Positions 43,544 through 54,494 of a stretch of DNA of 64,000 bases are shown here, one piece after another. Under the pieces are notes generated by a model. It had not been told where the DNA came from. It did no database searches and was given only the letters and a program-made list of their open reading frames with translations. The DNA lies in contig JAVGWX010000005.1 in the NCBI GenBank assembly GCA_036924085.1, forward strand, positions 101,429,172 to 101,493,171, in the 5' to 3' direction. Numbering within the stretch: the stretch's first letter is position 1; each line of letters opens with the position of its first letter. A program made the translations under genes and the position numbers. Source of the DNA: Ariolimax columbianus (lineage: Eukaryota; Mollusca; Gastropoda; Stylommatophora; Arionidae).

Positions 43544-44413
43544 ATGAGCTGCCAAAGATGCACCGTTCTCATCATACTAGCATGTTTCATTCTACCTGCT
43601 CGTGCTGCAAGCGTGGCACAAAACCGTCTAGGCAAAACTCCCTTTGTATCCTTCAGGAACTGTCTCAGAGAGGAACTATTGAAGCTGGACAGAAATTCCT
43701 TTTCCGCTTCAACAATACCTACAAGAAATGGATGTACCGACATTATGCACAGTTTATTTGTTAACATGCGAGCTCGTCCACAACATGGCTTGCTTCCAAA
43801 CCTGGCACTACCAACAAAGTTTACTCTGCAGAGTTCAATAGATGACCACTTTTCAGTTTCTGAAAGAGACATTGGCAGCACGGATGAGTCTCATCAGTAT
43901 ATCAGGAACAACCTTGTAGATGTTCAACGCAAGCTTCCTTCGAAAATATTTCTAAAAAGTTTGCGAACTCGTGGATCGACAAATCCTATTTTACGATCTA
44001 CAGTAGAGAATTATCTCATTAATCCCAAGTATAGAGCTAAGTCTTCCCCATCAAACCTCAACAAACGTTTGGCAAATGGTCGTCGTAAATTGACAGAATC
44101 AAAGTCTTGGTTTAAAGATTGGCACAATGATTACCACTCTTCCCTACTGGCGAGTGATACAAGAGGCATAGAGGGGGTACCAACGTACCATAGACTTATG
44201 GAAGTTCCTCAAACTCAGGATTTCCATGACGGAAAAACAAAACAGGGATCAGAGTCCCCGGCTGCTTTCACAGAGGTTGCTAAGAGACACCATCAGAGCT
44301 TGTCAATCAACAACGCGCTAATGACCTTGACCGACATGGTGCTAGAACATGAAAGAAAGAAGCTATTGAAAAATCGGAACAATTTAAGATATCATTTGTA
44401 TGTTCAAGGATAG
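43544..44413 (+). CDS. Egg-laying hormone (ELH/CDCH)-family prohormone
   Basis: A 289-residue secretory precursor. Residues 1-21 form a signal peptide (hydrophobic TVLIILACFIL, then PARA). The start is the first Met and directly precedes it. Likely convertase sites are RK 129-130, KR 174-175, RRK 180-182 and KR 247-248. Cys 40 and Cys 64 are the only cysteines after the signal. After KR 247-248 come HHQS and a 36-residue core (253-288) beginning LSINNALMTLTDMVLE. It aligns without gaps with gastropod ELH as I recall it, sharing SIN near the start, L7, TDM at 11-13, L15, LR at 29-30 and L33. Gly 289 precedes the stop directly, so amidation needs no further cleavage; known ELH precursors usually have GKR and a trailing acidic peptide. 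No RLRF-type bag cell peptide is seen. The known family hormone is released by neurosecretory cells and triggers egg laying. It belongs with the CRF/DH44-like peptides, an alternative label. The intact frame, unlike all its neighbours, supports a live gene. Confidence 0.87.
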   Translation: MSCQRCTVLIILACFILPARAASVAQNRLGKTPFVSFRNCLREELLKLDRNSFSASTIPTRNGCTDIMHSLFVNMRARPQHGLLPNLALPTKFTLQSSIDDHFSVSERDIGSTDESHQYIRNNLVDVQRKLPSKIFLKSLRTRGSTNPILRSTVENYLINPKYRAKSSPSNLNKRLANGRRKLTESKSWFKDWHNDYHSSLLASDTRGIEGVPTYHRLMEVPQTQDFHDGKTKQGSESPAAFTEVAKRHHQSLSINNALMTLTDMVLEHERKKLLKNRNNLRYHLYVQG

Positions 44414-44543
44414 AATCAGGAGAAGAGTTTACCGCTCCTACAATGTATTTATATATATCCAATTACGGAATCTTTGATATAGGAAGGAGTTTCTTCTCAA
44501 ACAAATCATTTATACATTCGAAGATAGAATCAGAGATCTGGAG

Positions 44544-44706
44544 AATAAAAAATTATGGAACATTACTAAACGTATAGAGGCATGACACATAACCCAAACT
44601 TGTTTGTTGTCGTATTTATGGATCGACACGTTTGTGCCTCTGAGAGAGGTGTATCAATTTTAGAAATTCGTCTTGAAGTCAGATTCACTGAACCCTAATG
44701 AATAAA
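44544..44706 (+). terminator. Candidate polyadenylation signals for the ELH-like gene
   Basis: AATAAA occurs at 44544-44549 and again at 44701-44706, respectively 131 and 288 bases after the stop codon. Either could define the 3' end. Which is used cannot be told from sequence alone. Confidence 0.5.
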
Positions 44707-44879
44707 ACACAGAACAACTTACTATGCTTTATGGATCAAGGCTGCAAGAAAAAACGTTAAAAAATCTTTAATTGCACCGCTATTTCCCTTTCTTGGATTG
44801 GCTAGGATCATTTATAGTACTCGCAAAAACGGATCCACATTATAGCTGACGCCATGAAGTGTACAGACTAGGTTTTCAT

Positions 44880-44990
44880 TTCAACCTGGATTGAAAAAAA
44901 AACATAGATCCATGCCGGAGTTTGAACACGTGTCTTCCTGATTAGTTGATAGGCATTATAATTACTCGGCCACCCATCCGGTGACGCTGT
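44880..44990 (-). repeat. tRNA-derived SINE head (Leu/Ser-type)
   Basis: The complement reads GGATGGGTGGCCGAGTAATT at its start, a strong A-box region of the type found in Leu/Ser tRNAs. About 45 bases later the B-box-like GTGTTCAAACTCC appears. The T-rich body follows. Acceptor ends do not pair, so it is not a functional tRNA. Confidence 0.6.
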
Positions 44991-45740
44991 GAACAAACGA
45001 CAATAAAGGAAACATCCACAAGAGTGGTACCTCAATTGAAAAGAAGAGGATATCTTTCCTAGCTTGTCACAGAAGGCGACTAAAGAGGGTTGTAAGTGAG
45101 ACTTGCAGTTTCATCGCGTACAAAAAACTGTATGCAAATCTGAGTATTATGTCCTTTGCAGAGTGTCGCTTCTTGCATCTCCCAACATTTTTGGTTGATA
45201 TAAGTTTCTTGGCAGATATGCGGTACTGTAGGTTGCCATTACTTTCCGTACACGGAAAAGCGAAGGCACCGCCATTACTAATATTGGATTTCACCACATT
45301 GTCGTTGAGATGAAAAAAAAGTAAATCTTTATGAATTTATTGGACTCTAACACGAAAATGAAAATAAGATTTATCGCTTGCCTCTTGTTTCGAATAAAAA
45401 TACATTTTGATGTGTAAACGTTTTGCATAATCAGACGAACAGAAACTCCAAAATCACATTGCTGTTCTGGATGCAACCTGCGATAAATATAGCGTGGGTA
45501 TCAACACGGCTTAGACGACAGGTCTGAAGGTCGACAGAACTCAGGGGCTGCCTAGAGCATTCATAACGTGGCTCTCTAGCAAGCTAAGGAGGTAATGTAA
45601 CTGAGGAGTATTGTCTTAGAAGACTACAGGTGCAACAGAAAGGTTGAGAACACATGCCAGAAAGCAGTGGATGTGACTTATCAACTGGCGCCACTGCTCA
45701 AATATCTTCACTTTAGTCTGGTAACAAAGCAGCAACTGAT
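44991..45740. other. Unannotated region
   Basis: Several short minus-strand frames (60-76 codons) without family resemblance. No gene is supported. Confidence 0.4.
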
Positions 45741-45744
45741 CCAC

Positions 45745-46850
45745 ATCATCTTCCTACTAACCTTGTGCTACCAGATCATCTTCCTACCAACTCTGTGCTA
45801 CTACATCATCTATGTCAACCCTGTGATACCAGATCATCTTCCTACCAACCCTGTGCTACCACATCATCTTCCTACCAACCCTGTACTACCACATCATCTT
45901 CCTACCAACCCTGTGCTACCACATCATCTATGCCAACCCTGTGCTACCACATCATCTTCCTACCAACTCTGTACTACCACATCATCTATACCAACCCTGT
46001 GATACCAGATCATCTTCCTACCAACCCTGTGCTACCACATCATCTTCCTACCAACCCTGTACTACCACATCATCTTCCTATCAACCCTGTGCTACCACAT
46101 CATCTATGCCAACCCTGTGCTACCACATCATCTTCCTACCAACTCTGTACTACCACATCATCTATACCAACCCTGTGATACCAGATCATCTTCCTACCAA
46201 CCCTGTGCTACCACATCATCTTCCTACCAACCCTGTGCTACCACATCATCTATGCCAACCCTGTAATACCACATCATCTTCCTACCAACCCTGTACTACC
46301 ACATCATCTTCGCCAACCCTGTGCTACCACATCATCTTCCTACCAACCCTGTGCTACCACATCATTTTCCTACCAACCCTGTGATACCACATCATCTTCC
46401 TACCAACCCTGTGCTATCACATCATCTTCATACCAACCCTGTGATACCACATCATCTTCCTACCAACCCTGTGCTATCACATCATCTTCCTACCAACCCT
46501 GTGATACCACATCATCTTCCTACCAACACTGTGCTACCACATCATCTTCCCACCAACCCTGTGCTACCACATCATCTTCATACCAACCCTGTGCTATCAC
46601 ATCATCTTCCTACCAACCCTGTGATACCACATCATCTTCCTACCAACACTGTGCTACCACATCATCTTCCCACCAACCCTGTGCTACCACATCATCTTCC
46701 CACCAACCCTGTGCTACCACATCATCTTCCTACCAACCCTGTGCTACCACATCATCTTCCTACCAACCCTGTGCTACCACAGCATCATTTATGCCAACCC
46801 TGTGCTACTACAGCATCTTCATACCAACCATGTGCCACCAGAGCCAAAAT
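45745..46850. repeat. 30-bp minisatellite, about 37 copies
   Basis: Units contain accaaccctgtgctaccaca then tcatcttcct. Variants (atgcca, gataccaga, tatcac) come in larger repeated blocks; for example a roughly 176-base block starting near 45830 recurs near 46006. Thr/Pro/His-rich frames of 111-192 codons are phase artefacts. Confidence 0.95.
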
Positions 46851-46879
46851 TGGGTCATGGCCAAGGCCCGAAAGAGCAA

Positions 46880-47225
46880 AATCTCCCCCTGCTAAATGAG
46901 ATGTTTGTGAATGCCGCCGGCGTTACCAGGAAAGACAAGTTGAGGAACCAGGATATTAGCAAAAGGGTCAGTGGCATCCCATGTGCAGAATACATGTCCA
47001 GTCAGAAGGTACGCTGGATAGTTCATCTCATGAGAATGTACTTTGATCAGCTTCTCCTGCGAGTTTACAATTTCAGACGCCATGTTTCCTAGCAAGAGGA
47101 CGACCGAGAGTAAGGTGGAAAGATGGCGTAAAGACGATTCTCCAGTAATACGGGTTGACGATGTAGCCGCATTACATCTTGTCTAGTAGAGGCGATTGAA
47201 CCTCCCAATGACGCCAATCAGGGTA
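46880..47225 (+). pseudogene. LINE ORF2 C-terminal fragment
   Basis: The + frame from 46888 reads AAGVTRKDKLRNQDISKRVS and then CAEYMSSQKVRWIVHLMRMY, matching the conserved RKDKLRNxxIRxxL and KVRWFGHLMRM region after the RT thumb. Then comes LRVYNFRRHVS with a stop and, in another frame, RPRVRWKDGVKT-like sequence. This is among the better preserved C-terminal fragments in the window. RT catalytic residues are absent. Confidence 0.78.
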
Positions 47226-47930
47226 CAAATAGACCGATAACTAACTACAACTAACTATTGGCTCTGTCCGCATTGAGTACCCAGGCAACCATTTCGCGAA
47301 GCTGTATTTCTGTCCCCATAGCGCAGTACTGCATCCGCCCGCAATGACAGACAACATCCCTGACGGTATTGCGTCGTTGTCTGATTTGTATAATTGAGTC
47401 ATGATGTCGCGGCTTACTATCTCTGACGGCAACGATGCAGTCATTAGTTGTGATCGAAGTCTTGTAAGGTCAGTAAGTCATTTGATCGGCTCCCATTTAT
47501 CCCATTGTCCTAACTACAGTACAATATATCCAGGCAGTCTAGACCAGCAGTATTCATGCCTCGTAACTGTGTTAATATTGCAGAGATCTTTTTCACATCT
47601 GCGAAGAAGTTACGTTTACAAGACAAAAGTGGTTATCACTCCAAAAGCAGAAAACGATTGTAACATTTTTCGGAAGCAAGATTATGGACCAAGAAAAGGG
47701 GTGAGCCTCACACATATGTAGCAGCACATGTGCAATAAATCTTTCAAAGAGATTGGAAATGCAAAAGAAGTGGTGATGCCATTTGCTGTTCCCATCATGT
47801 GGACAGCGTCAAGTGATCACTCGCTTGACTGTTACTTCTACTTGGTTCCACCTGTCTCTGCCGGCATAGCTAGAAAAAATAGAAGGACAATAGCGTACCC
47901 GAATATACAATATGATATCCTACCAGCTTC
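47226..47930. other. Unannotated region with 88-106-codon frames
   Basis: Two + frames (47401-47721 and 47728-47994, the latter running into the next array) have no recognised family. No gene is called. Confidence 0.35.
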
Positions 47931-47934
47931 ATAT

Positions 47935-49290
47935 CGTATGTGTCGGGTAGAAAGGTGCAGATGTCGCATGTGTCGGGAAGAAAGGCGCAGATAGTGTATG
48001 TGTTGGGCAGAAAGGCGCAGATATCATATATGTCAAGCAGAAAGGCGCAGCTATTGTATGTGTTGGGCAGAAAGGCGCAGATATCATATATGTCAAGCAG
48101 AAAGGCGCAGCTATTGTATGTGTTGGGCAGAAAGGCGCAGATATCGTATGTGTTGGGCAGAAAGGCGCAGATATCGTATGTGTTGGGCAGAAAGGCGCAG
48201 ATATCGTATGTGTCAAGCAGAAAAGCGCAGATATCGTATGTGTCGGGCAGAAAGGCGCAGATATCGTATGTATTTGGCAGAAAGGCGCAGATATCGTATG
48301 TATTGGGCAGAAAGGCGCAGATATCGTATGTGTCGGGCAGAAAGGCGCAGATATCGTATGTGTTGGGCAGAAAGGCGCAGATATCGTATGTGTCGGGTAG
48401 AAAGGCGCAGATATCGTATGTGTCGGGTAGAAAGACGCAGATATCGTATGTGTCGGGTAGAAAGGCGCAGATATCGCATGTGTCGGGTAGAAAGACGCAG
48501 ATATCGCATGTGTCGGGCAGAAAGGCGCAGATATCGTATGTGTCTGGTAGAAAGGCGCAGATATAGTATGTGTCGGGTAGAAAGGCGCAGATATCGTATG
48601 TGTCGGGTAGAAAGGCGCAGATATCGCATGTGTCGGGTAGAAAGGCGCAGATATCGCATGTGTCGGGTAGAAAGGCACAGATATCGTATGTGTCGGGTAG
48701 AAAGGCGCAGGTATCGTATGTGTCAAGTAGAAAGGCGCAGATATCGTATGTGTCGGGTAGAAAGGCGCAGGTATCGTATGTGTCAAGTAGAAAGGCGCAG
48801 ATATCGTATGTGTCGGGTAAAAGGAGTAGATATCGTATGTGTCGGGTAGAAAGGCGCAGATATCGTATGTGTCGGGTAGAAAGGCGCAGATATCGTATCT
48901 GTCGGGTAGAAAGGCGCAGATATCGCATGTGTCGGGCAGAAAGACGCAGATATCGTATCTGTCAGGTAGAAAGGCACAGATATCGTATGTGTCGGGTAGA
49001 AAGGCGCAGGTATCGTATGTGTCAAGCAGAAAGGCGCAGATATCGTATGTGTCGGGTAGAAAGGCGCAGGTATCGTATGTGTCAAGTAGAAAGGCGCAGA
49101 TATCGTATGTGTCGGGTAAAAGGCGTAGATATCGTATGTGTCGGGTAGAAAGGCGCAGATATCGTATGTGTCGGGTAGAAAGGCGCAGATATCGTATCTG
49201 TCGGGTAGAAAGGCGCAGATATCGCATGTGTCGGGCAGAAAGACGCAGATATCGTATGTGTCAGGTAAAAAGGCGCAGATATCGCATATG
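47935..49290. repeat. 30-bp minisatellite, about 45 copies
   Basis: Units read atatcgtatgtgtcgggtag then aaaggcgcag. Single 1-base deletions (for example near 48820 and 49120) shift phase. The region 48540-48850 is duplicated near 48840-49150, each copy ending in a taaaag-type shortened unit. Frames stay open on both strands (up to 432 codons). They are repeat artefacts. Confidence 0.95.
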
Positions 49291-50335
49291 TAATATATTC
49301 GTCAATGTTATTGGAATGTACTGGTTGTGACAACCAATTTATCTTTATGTAACGGACCTATCATTTCTGACTGTATGAGAAACATGAAAATATTTAATAC
49401 CTGACATTATAACTCAACGTAGAAGACTCTAAGACTTGATTCGATTTAACGCAACGAGCAATTCATTTATTACAAATCTTTAGCTTACAACATGGTTAAA
49501 ACTAAGAAACTAATTATAACTAACTCATGAGATTTTAGAATGCGCTTGAATGGAATCGCTGGGACTAAACCCAGTCCGTAGTCTAACCTATTATACATGA
49601 CAACCTATACAAATCTTGTTCTATCCTGATTAATTAACTATCTACGTTGTATTCACGTGTGCCTTCTGGCAGTTGGCGATAAATATATCTTTTGAGATCG
49701 TCGGTCCTGCACTGGGCAATAATTGCTTGTTGTTAACCTTGTGGGATTGCTCCCTGAGGATTCAGGTCACAACTCTCGCTCTGTCTGAGCTGATTTCAAC
49801 CTTGCTGATCTGAATCGTGAGTATGATCAATTTGTTCTGGACCTCATCAGTCCATCAAGAACTAATGTGTGTCATATTCACCTACTGAGTTTATCACTTC
49901 AGTTTGTTCTAAACCTCAGTTCAGTCACTCGAAGTTAACAGATTTCACGCATCGTATCGCTTATTACAAGGAGTCCACGATTCACACCAATGGGCAGTAG
50001 TTCAATCGCCTCTGATGTATCGTGAGATAACCTTCATGTCAAGCCCTGTATTTTCTGTCTTTCGTTTCCTACTTTTAGTTTCACGTGGGAACCTATGTCC
50101 CCTCCTGCTGACCAGTCAACGAATCACTGCTGTGCCTACAACCCGTGCCATTCTGACAAGTTCCACCCACTAAACCAATTTTCCCTAGCTGACTTTTCCC
50201 AGCCAATCTGCCAATGTCAGTTAATACCGGATCACAACGGCTGTCCTATACCCCACCCATCTCAGAGAACAATTCTCCAGCCCCAATCTATTCTGCTCTA
50301 TATATATCTATTACACATTCCCCTACTTCTCTTGT
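49291..50335. other. Unannotated region
   Basis: Non-repetitive, AT-rich on the left and pyrimidine-rich on the right. A stretch near 49420-49500 (gtagaagactctaagacttg, caattcatttatta) loosely resembles 52268-52325. No coding resemblance. Confidence 0.4.
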
Positions 50336-50339
50336 CTGG

Positions 50340-50835
50340 AGTCCTGTTCTCCGTGTGTGTTTTGACCTGTCACTAGTTCTCTTGTCTGGAGATCGCCTCT
50401 CCATCTGTGTTTAGGTCTGTGCCTCACCATCTGTGTTTAGGTCTGTCTCTGCTTCTCTTGTTTCCAGCTCACTTCTTCATGTGTGTTTAGATCTGTCTGC
50501 TTCTCTTGTCTCGAGATCACTTCTTCATGCGTGTTTAGATCTGTCTGCTTCTCTTGTCTCGAGATCACTTCTTCATGCGTGTTTAGATCTGTCTCTACTT
50601 CTCTTGTCTCGAGATCACTTCTTCATGCGTGTTTAGATCTGTCTCTACTTCTCTTGTCTCGAGCTCACTTCTCCGTGCGTGTTTAGGTCTTCCTGCACTG
50701 CTCTTGCCTTTAGCTCTCCTGTTCGTGTAGGTTTTGATCTCCCTCTACTTCTCTTATTTCGAGCAGATCTGCCTATCAGTGTTTACGTCTGTTTCTACCT
50801 CTATCGCCTCGAGCTCTCTTCTCTGTCTATGTTAT
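50340..50835. repeat. 48-bp minisatellite, about 9 copies
   Basis: Units contain gtttagatctgtctgcttct, cttgtctcgagatcacttct and tcatgcgt. The centre (50470-50690) is regular and the edges are diverged. Confidence 0.9.
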
Positions 50836-50938
50836 AGCCTGCCTCTAATTCTCGTGTCTTGCAGATTCCAGAGTAAAGTCTGCCTTATAATATTATCCTT
50901 AATGTGAATCATATCCAACCCCAGCGCATTCTCCTCAC

Positions 50939-50960
50939 GACCCCCCCCCCCCCCCCCCCC
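50939..50960. repeat. Poly-C tract
   Basis: A run of about 21 cytosines; similar tracts lie near 5900, 14407, 28694 (as G), 55110 and 56510. Confidence 0.9.
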
Positions 50961-50984
50961 CGGGTATTTGTGTGATCCTTTACA

Positions 50985-51400
50985 ACAGTTCCTCGACAAT
51001 AACCTTACCATACCATTAAATCTTTCTATTCCGCGCAGATTCTCATTAATAAAAATCTGCACCACTTAAGTTTTTGTTTTTGTTACTATCCATGTTTCGA
51101 TGCATTACAAATGCATAAACTGTACATTGGAGTTGAAGATTATTCTATGTGAGTTGAACTTAATTTCTTTTAATTTTCCTACGATGCCCCCAGTGCAATA
51201 AAATCTCATCTCGCCATAGTATTCTTATTTTGCTATCTGTGTCTGTAACTCCTACAGTATCTGTAGTGCAATCAGGATGTATGAATGATCCACGCTTTGT
51301 AAGTGTGTCTCTCAAACTAATCTGATTGTTGCATTTGCTCTCATAGCCATAGTTTTTTGTCTGTGTATCTTTAGTCTCACATAACCTTAGTCCCACATAA
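50985..51400 (-). pseudogene. LINE ORF2 thumb fragment
   Basis: The minus strand from about 51300 reads PDCTTDTVGVTDTDSKIRIL, equal to the family's YLGSxVTxDGGTDxDIKIRI block. It continues to LQLQCTVYAFVMHR and a degenerate ETW site, then NRKI-like and WYGKV-like remnants near 51000. It is the same family as 8.1 and 27.3 kb. Frameshifts and missing Gly residues show decay. Confidence 0.65.
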
Positions 51401-51865
51401 CAGCAGTATCCTCAGTCCCACATTATGTGACCTCTCATCAAATGTGCTTGTTTAATTTTGTCCCGTACAACGGTTGTAAGACAGAAGAGCCCACTCATCG
51501 GCAAAGTACAGGCGTCAAGCTGTTTCGTCAAATCTCAATGAATTGCATTTTTTGTTTAGGACTGCTAGAACAACTAGATTGTGGCTTGCATTTGGGCATG
51601 ATGCAAATGCTGGAGGTTACAAGAGTTCTCTAGCCTAATGGTAGTCTGGAAGAAAAGATTGTGCCATCTTCCACCAACACAACGTGTCGTCAAAGGTGGC
51701 TAGTTAAAAAAGCGGCTGTTTCAATAGCATTGGTATTATATTTTGAGGTTGCTAGCTCCATGTACACCCCTATTTTGTCAGCTGTTAGGATATGCTTAGA
51801 AATGTATGTGATCATATTGTGATCTGCCGTCATTGTCGCAGTGCTGCATTAAGACTAATCCTTGG
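51401..51865. other. Unannotated region
   Basis: No recognised feature. Confidence 0.4.
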
Positions 51866-52185
51866 TCACGTGAGCCAAATTACCCTATTTATTGGACAGT
51901 GCTAACCGTGGTAACGAGAACCCAATTACCCTATCATGGGACAGTTGTAACCTTGGTCACGTCAGCCAAATTAGCCTATAATGTGACAGCGCTAACCTTG
52001 ATCACGTCAGCCAAATTAGCCTATAATGTGACAGCGCTAACCTTGATCACGTCAGCCACATTAGCCTATAATGTGACAGCGCTAACCTTGATCATGTCAG
52101 CCAAATTAGCTTATAATGTGACAGCGCTAACCTTGATCACGGGAACCAAATTAGCCTATCATTTGACAGGTTTTCAGATGCCTAT
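51865..52185. repeat. 45-bp minisatellite, about 7 copies
   Basis: Units contain agccaaattagcctataatg and tgacagcgctaaccttgatc. The left units are diverged. The 121-codon + frame is a phase artefact. Confidence 0.93.
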
Positions 52186-52850
52186 AGTACCTTTCTAACT
52201 CATCCTTTCTCTATGACGATTACAGGCTTATCTCACTTCTTTCAGTTATTCTTTCGAGATAATTTCAACATAGAAAACACCAAGACTTATGAATAATAAA
52301 ACACAAGATTACTCATTTATTTTAACTCTTGTCATTTATAACTCATTCTACTAAAACTAACTGTGACGAGTCTAATTTCTAATTCCAAGGTTGTCAGCAT
52401 GTGTTGGGTGGAACCCCTGGATTATCAAGTTCTATTGTCTCTCCTATACTTCTTATATCATCTAACAACTTTACTTAGATTTAAACTATCTAAACTCATG
52501 ATCTCGTTGTGCTCTTCGTTCACTGACGTCTGGCTTGACTGGCTGGTTTCTGACAATCTGCAAACTTCTATCGGGGGCTCTGTGCTGTGGTACACCCGTT
52601 CTGAGAATAGGTGGTCCCTGATCATTCATGTTGCAATTACCTATCTGGTGGGAGCTGAACCAAGTCAGTTTGTTTACATCTCAGCAGGCTCAAGAACTGA
52701 ACGTGTGGGCGCAACAACCTCTCTTACCCGTTCCTCGACAAACCGAATCAGTTTTCTTTCTTTTCGTTACAAATGTTTGACTATCCGTTGACCTTGTTCT
52801 AACATTTGTTTGGACAATATGTACAGTTAGTTCTTTATATTATATGACTT
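52186..52850. other. Unannotated region with a 142-codon frame
   Basis: A + frame at 52363-52791 encodes 142 residues without recognised domains. A hydrophobic start is followed by mixed sequence. I see no splice or start context to support a gene. Confidence 0.35.
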
Positions 52851-52854
52851 GACT

Positions 52855-54230
52855 CTTTTTAACTGTTGAACCTCTTTGACCGTGATGCTTCTCTTTGATA
52901 GTGTTGCTCTCTTTGACAGTGATACTTCTCTTTGACGGTGATACTGCTTTGTGACAGTGATGCTTCTCTCTGACTGTGGTGCTTCTTTTTTATTGAAATG
53001 CTTCTCTTTGACCGTGATACTTCTCATTTACCGTAATGCGTCTCTCTGATCTTCTTGGACATCTTTGATCTTGTTGGTCATCTGTGACAGTATTCCTTCT
53101 CTCTGACCGTGATGGTTTTCTTTGACCTTGTTGTGTCTCTTTGACCTTGTAGCCCCTCTTTGACCTTGTGGCGTCTCTTTGACCTTGTAGCTCCTCTTTG
53201 ACCTTGTTGCGTCTCTTTGACCGTGTAGCTCCTCCTTGACCGTGTTGCACTTCTTTGACGTTGTTGCTTCTCTTTGACCGTGTTGCTTCTCTTTGATCTT
53301 GTTTCTGTTCTTTGACCTTGCTGCTCTTCTTTGACCTTGTTGATTTTCTTTGACCTTGTTGCTCCTCTTTGACCGTGTTGCTTCTCTTTGACGTTGTTGC
53401 TTCTCTTTGACCTTGTTGCTCTTCTTTGACCTTGTTGCTCTTCTTTGACCGTGTTGCTTCTCTTTGGCCTTGTAGCTCCTCTTTGGCAGTTTTGCTTCTC
53501 TTTGACCGTGTTGCTTCTCTTTGACCTTGTTGCTGTTCTTTGACCTTGTTGCTCTTCTTTGACCGTGTTGCTCTTCTTTGACCTTGTTGCTTCTCTTTGA
53601 GCTTGTAGCTCCTCTTTGACCGTGTTGCTTCTCTTTGGCCTTGTAGCTCCTCTTTGACAGTTTTGCTTCTCTTTGACCATGTTGCTTCTCTTTGACCTTG
53701 TTGCTGTTCTTTGACCTTGTTGCTTTTCTTTGACCTTGTTGCTCTTCTTTGACCTTGTTGCTCTTCTTTGACCGTGTTGTTTCTCTTTGACCTTGTTACT
53801 GTTCTTTGACCTTGTTGCTGTTCTTTGACCTTGTTGCTCTTCTTTGACCTTGTTGCTCTTCTTTGACCTTGTTGCTCTTCTCTACCTTGTTGCTCTTCTT
53901 TGACCTTGTTACTGTTCTTTGACCTTGTTGCTGTTCTTTGACCTTGTTGCTCTTCTTTGACCTTGTTGCTCTTCTTTGACCTTGTTGCTCTTCTTTGACT
54001 TTGTTGCTCTTCTTTGACCTTGTTGCTCTTCTTTGACCTTGTTGCTCTTCTTTGACCGTGTTGTTTCTCTTTGACCTTGTTACTGTTCTTTGACCTTGTT
54101 GCTGTTCTTTGACCTTGTTGCTCTTCTTTGACCTTGTTGCTCTTCTTTGACCTTGTTGCTCTTCTTTGACTTTGTTGCTCTTCTTTGACCTTGTTGCTCT
54201 TCTTTGACCTTGTTGCTTCTCTCCGACTTT
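52855..54230. repeat. 19-bp minisatellite, about 70 copies
   Basis: Units read gaccttgttgctcttcttt with variants ttctcttt, gttcttt and gaccgtgttg. Larger blocks repeat: the segment starting near 53766 recurs near 54056, offset by about 290 bases, and another pair lies near 53440 and 53620. On the minus strand the lack of stops gives a 480-codon Lys/Gln/Arg/Ser frame. Confidence 0.95.
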
Positions 54231-54485
54231 CCTGTTCTGCTTTAAATTTTAATGGAACAAATAATCCAGACTTGCTCTTGTGACTTATAGTTTCTACAGG
54301 ATAGAGTAGTATACCCCGAGCACAGCCCTCATTTGCTGCCTGTCCTAGCATGCTATCTGGGAAACCTCTACAACCCAGGATAGAAGTGGAGCGACTATGT
54401 AAGACAACCCAGTATCTGATCTTACATTGCAATAGTCATAATAATAATAACAACATAAATAATAATAATCATAATAATGCAATAT
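54231..54485. other. Unannotated region ending in an ATA-rich tract
   Basis: No gene seen; aataataat-type trinucleotide repeats at 54437-54480. Confidence 0.45.
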
Positions 54486-54494
54486 TTATATCTT

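Noticed and set aside
45667..46899. Thr/Pro/His-rich plus-strand frames of 111-192 codons
   Set aside because: Overlapping frames from a 30-bp array without independent coding evidence.
47870..49227. 352- and 432-codon frames with DTYDICAFLP or RRYRMCRVE repeats
   Set aside because: 30-bp minisatellite open on both strands and in several phases; phase jumps at unit deletions.
49420..52325. Loose similarity between 49420-49500 and 52268-52325, possibly LTRs of one element
   Set aside because: The match is short and AT-rich, and no primer-binding site, polypurine tract or retroviral-type coding lies between; the interval is minisatellite and LINE scrap.
52363..52791. 142-codon plus-strand frame with hydrophobic start
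   Set aside because: No recognised domain, start context or conserved spacing; insufficient to call a gene.
52990..54432. 480-codon Lys/Gln/Arg/Ser frame, possible coiled coil
   Set aside because: Product of a 19-bp tandem unit free of stops in all minus-strand phases. No supporting gene signals.
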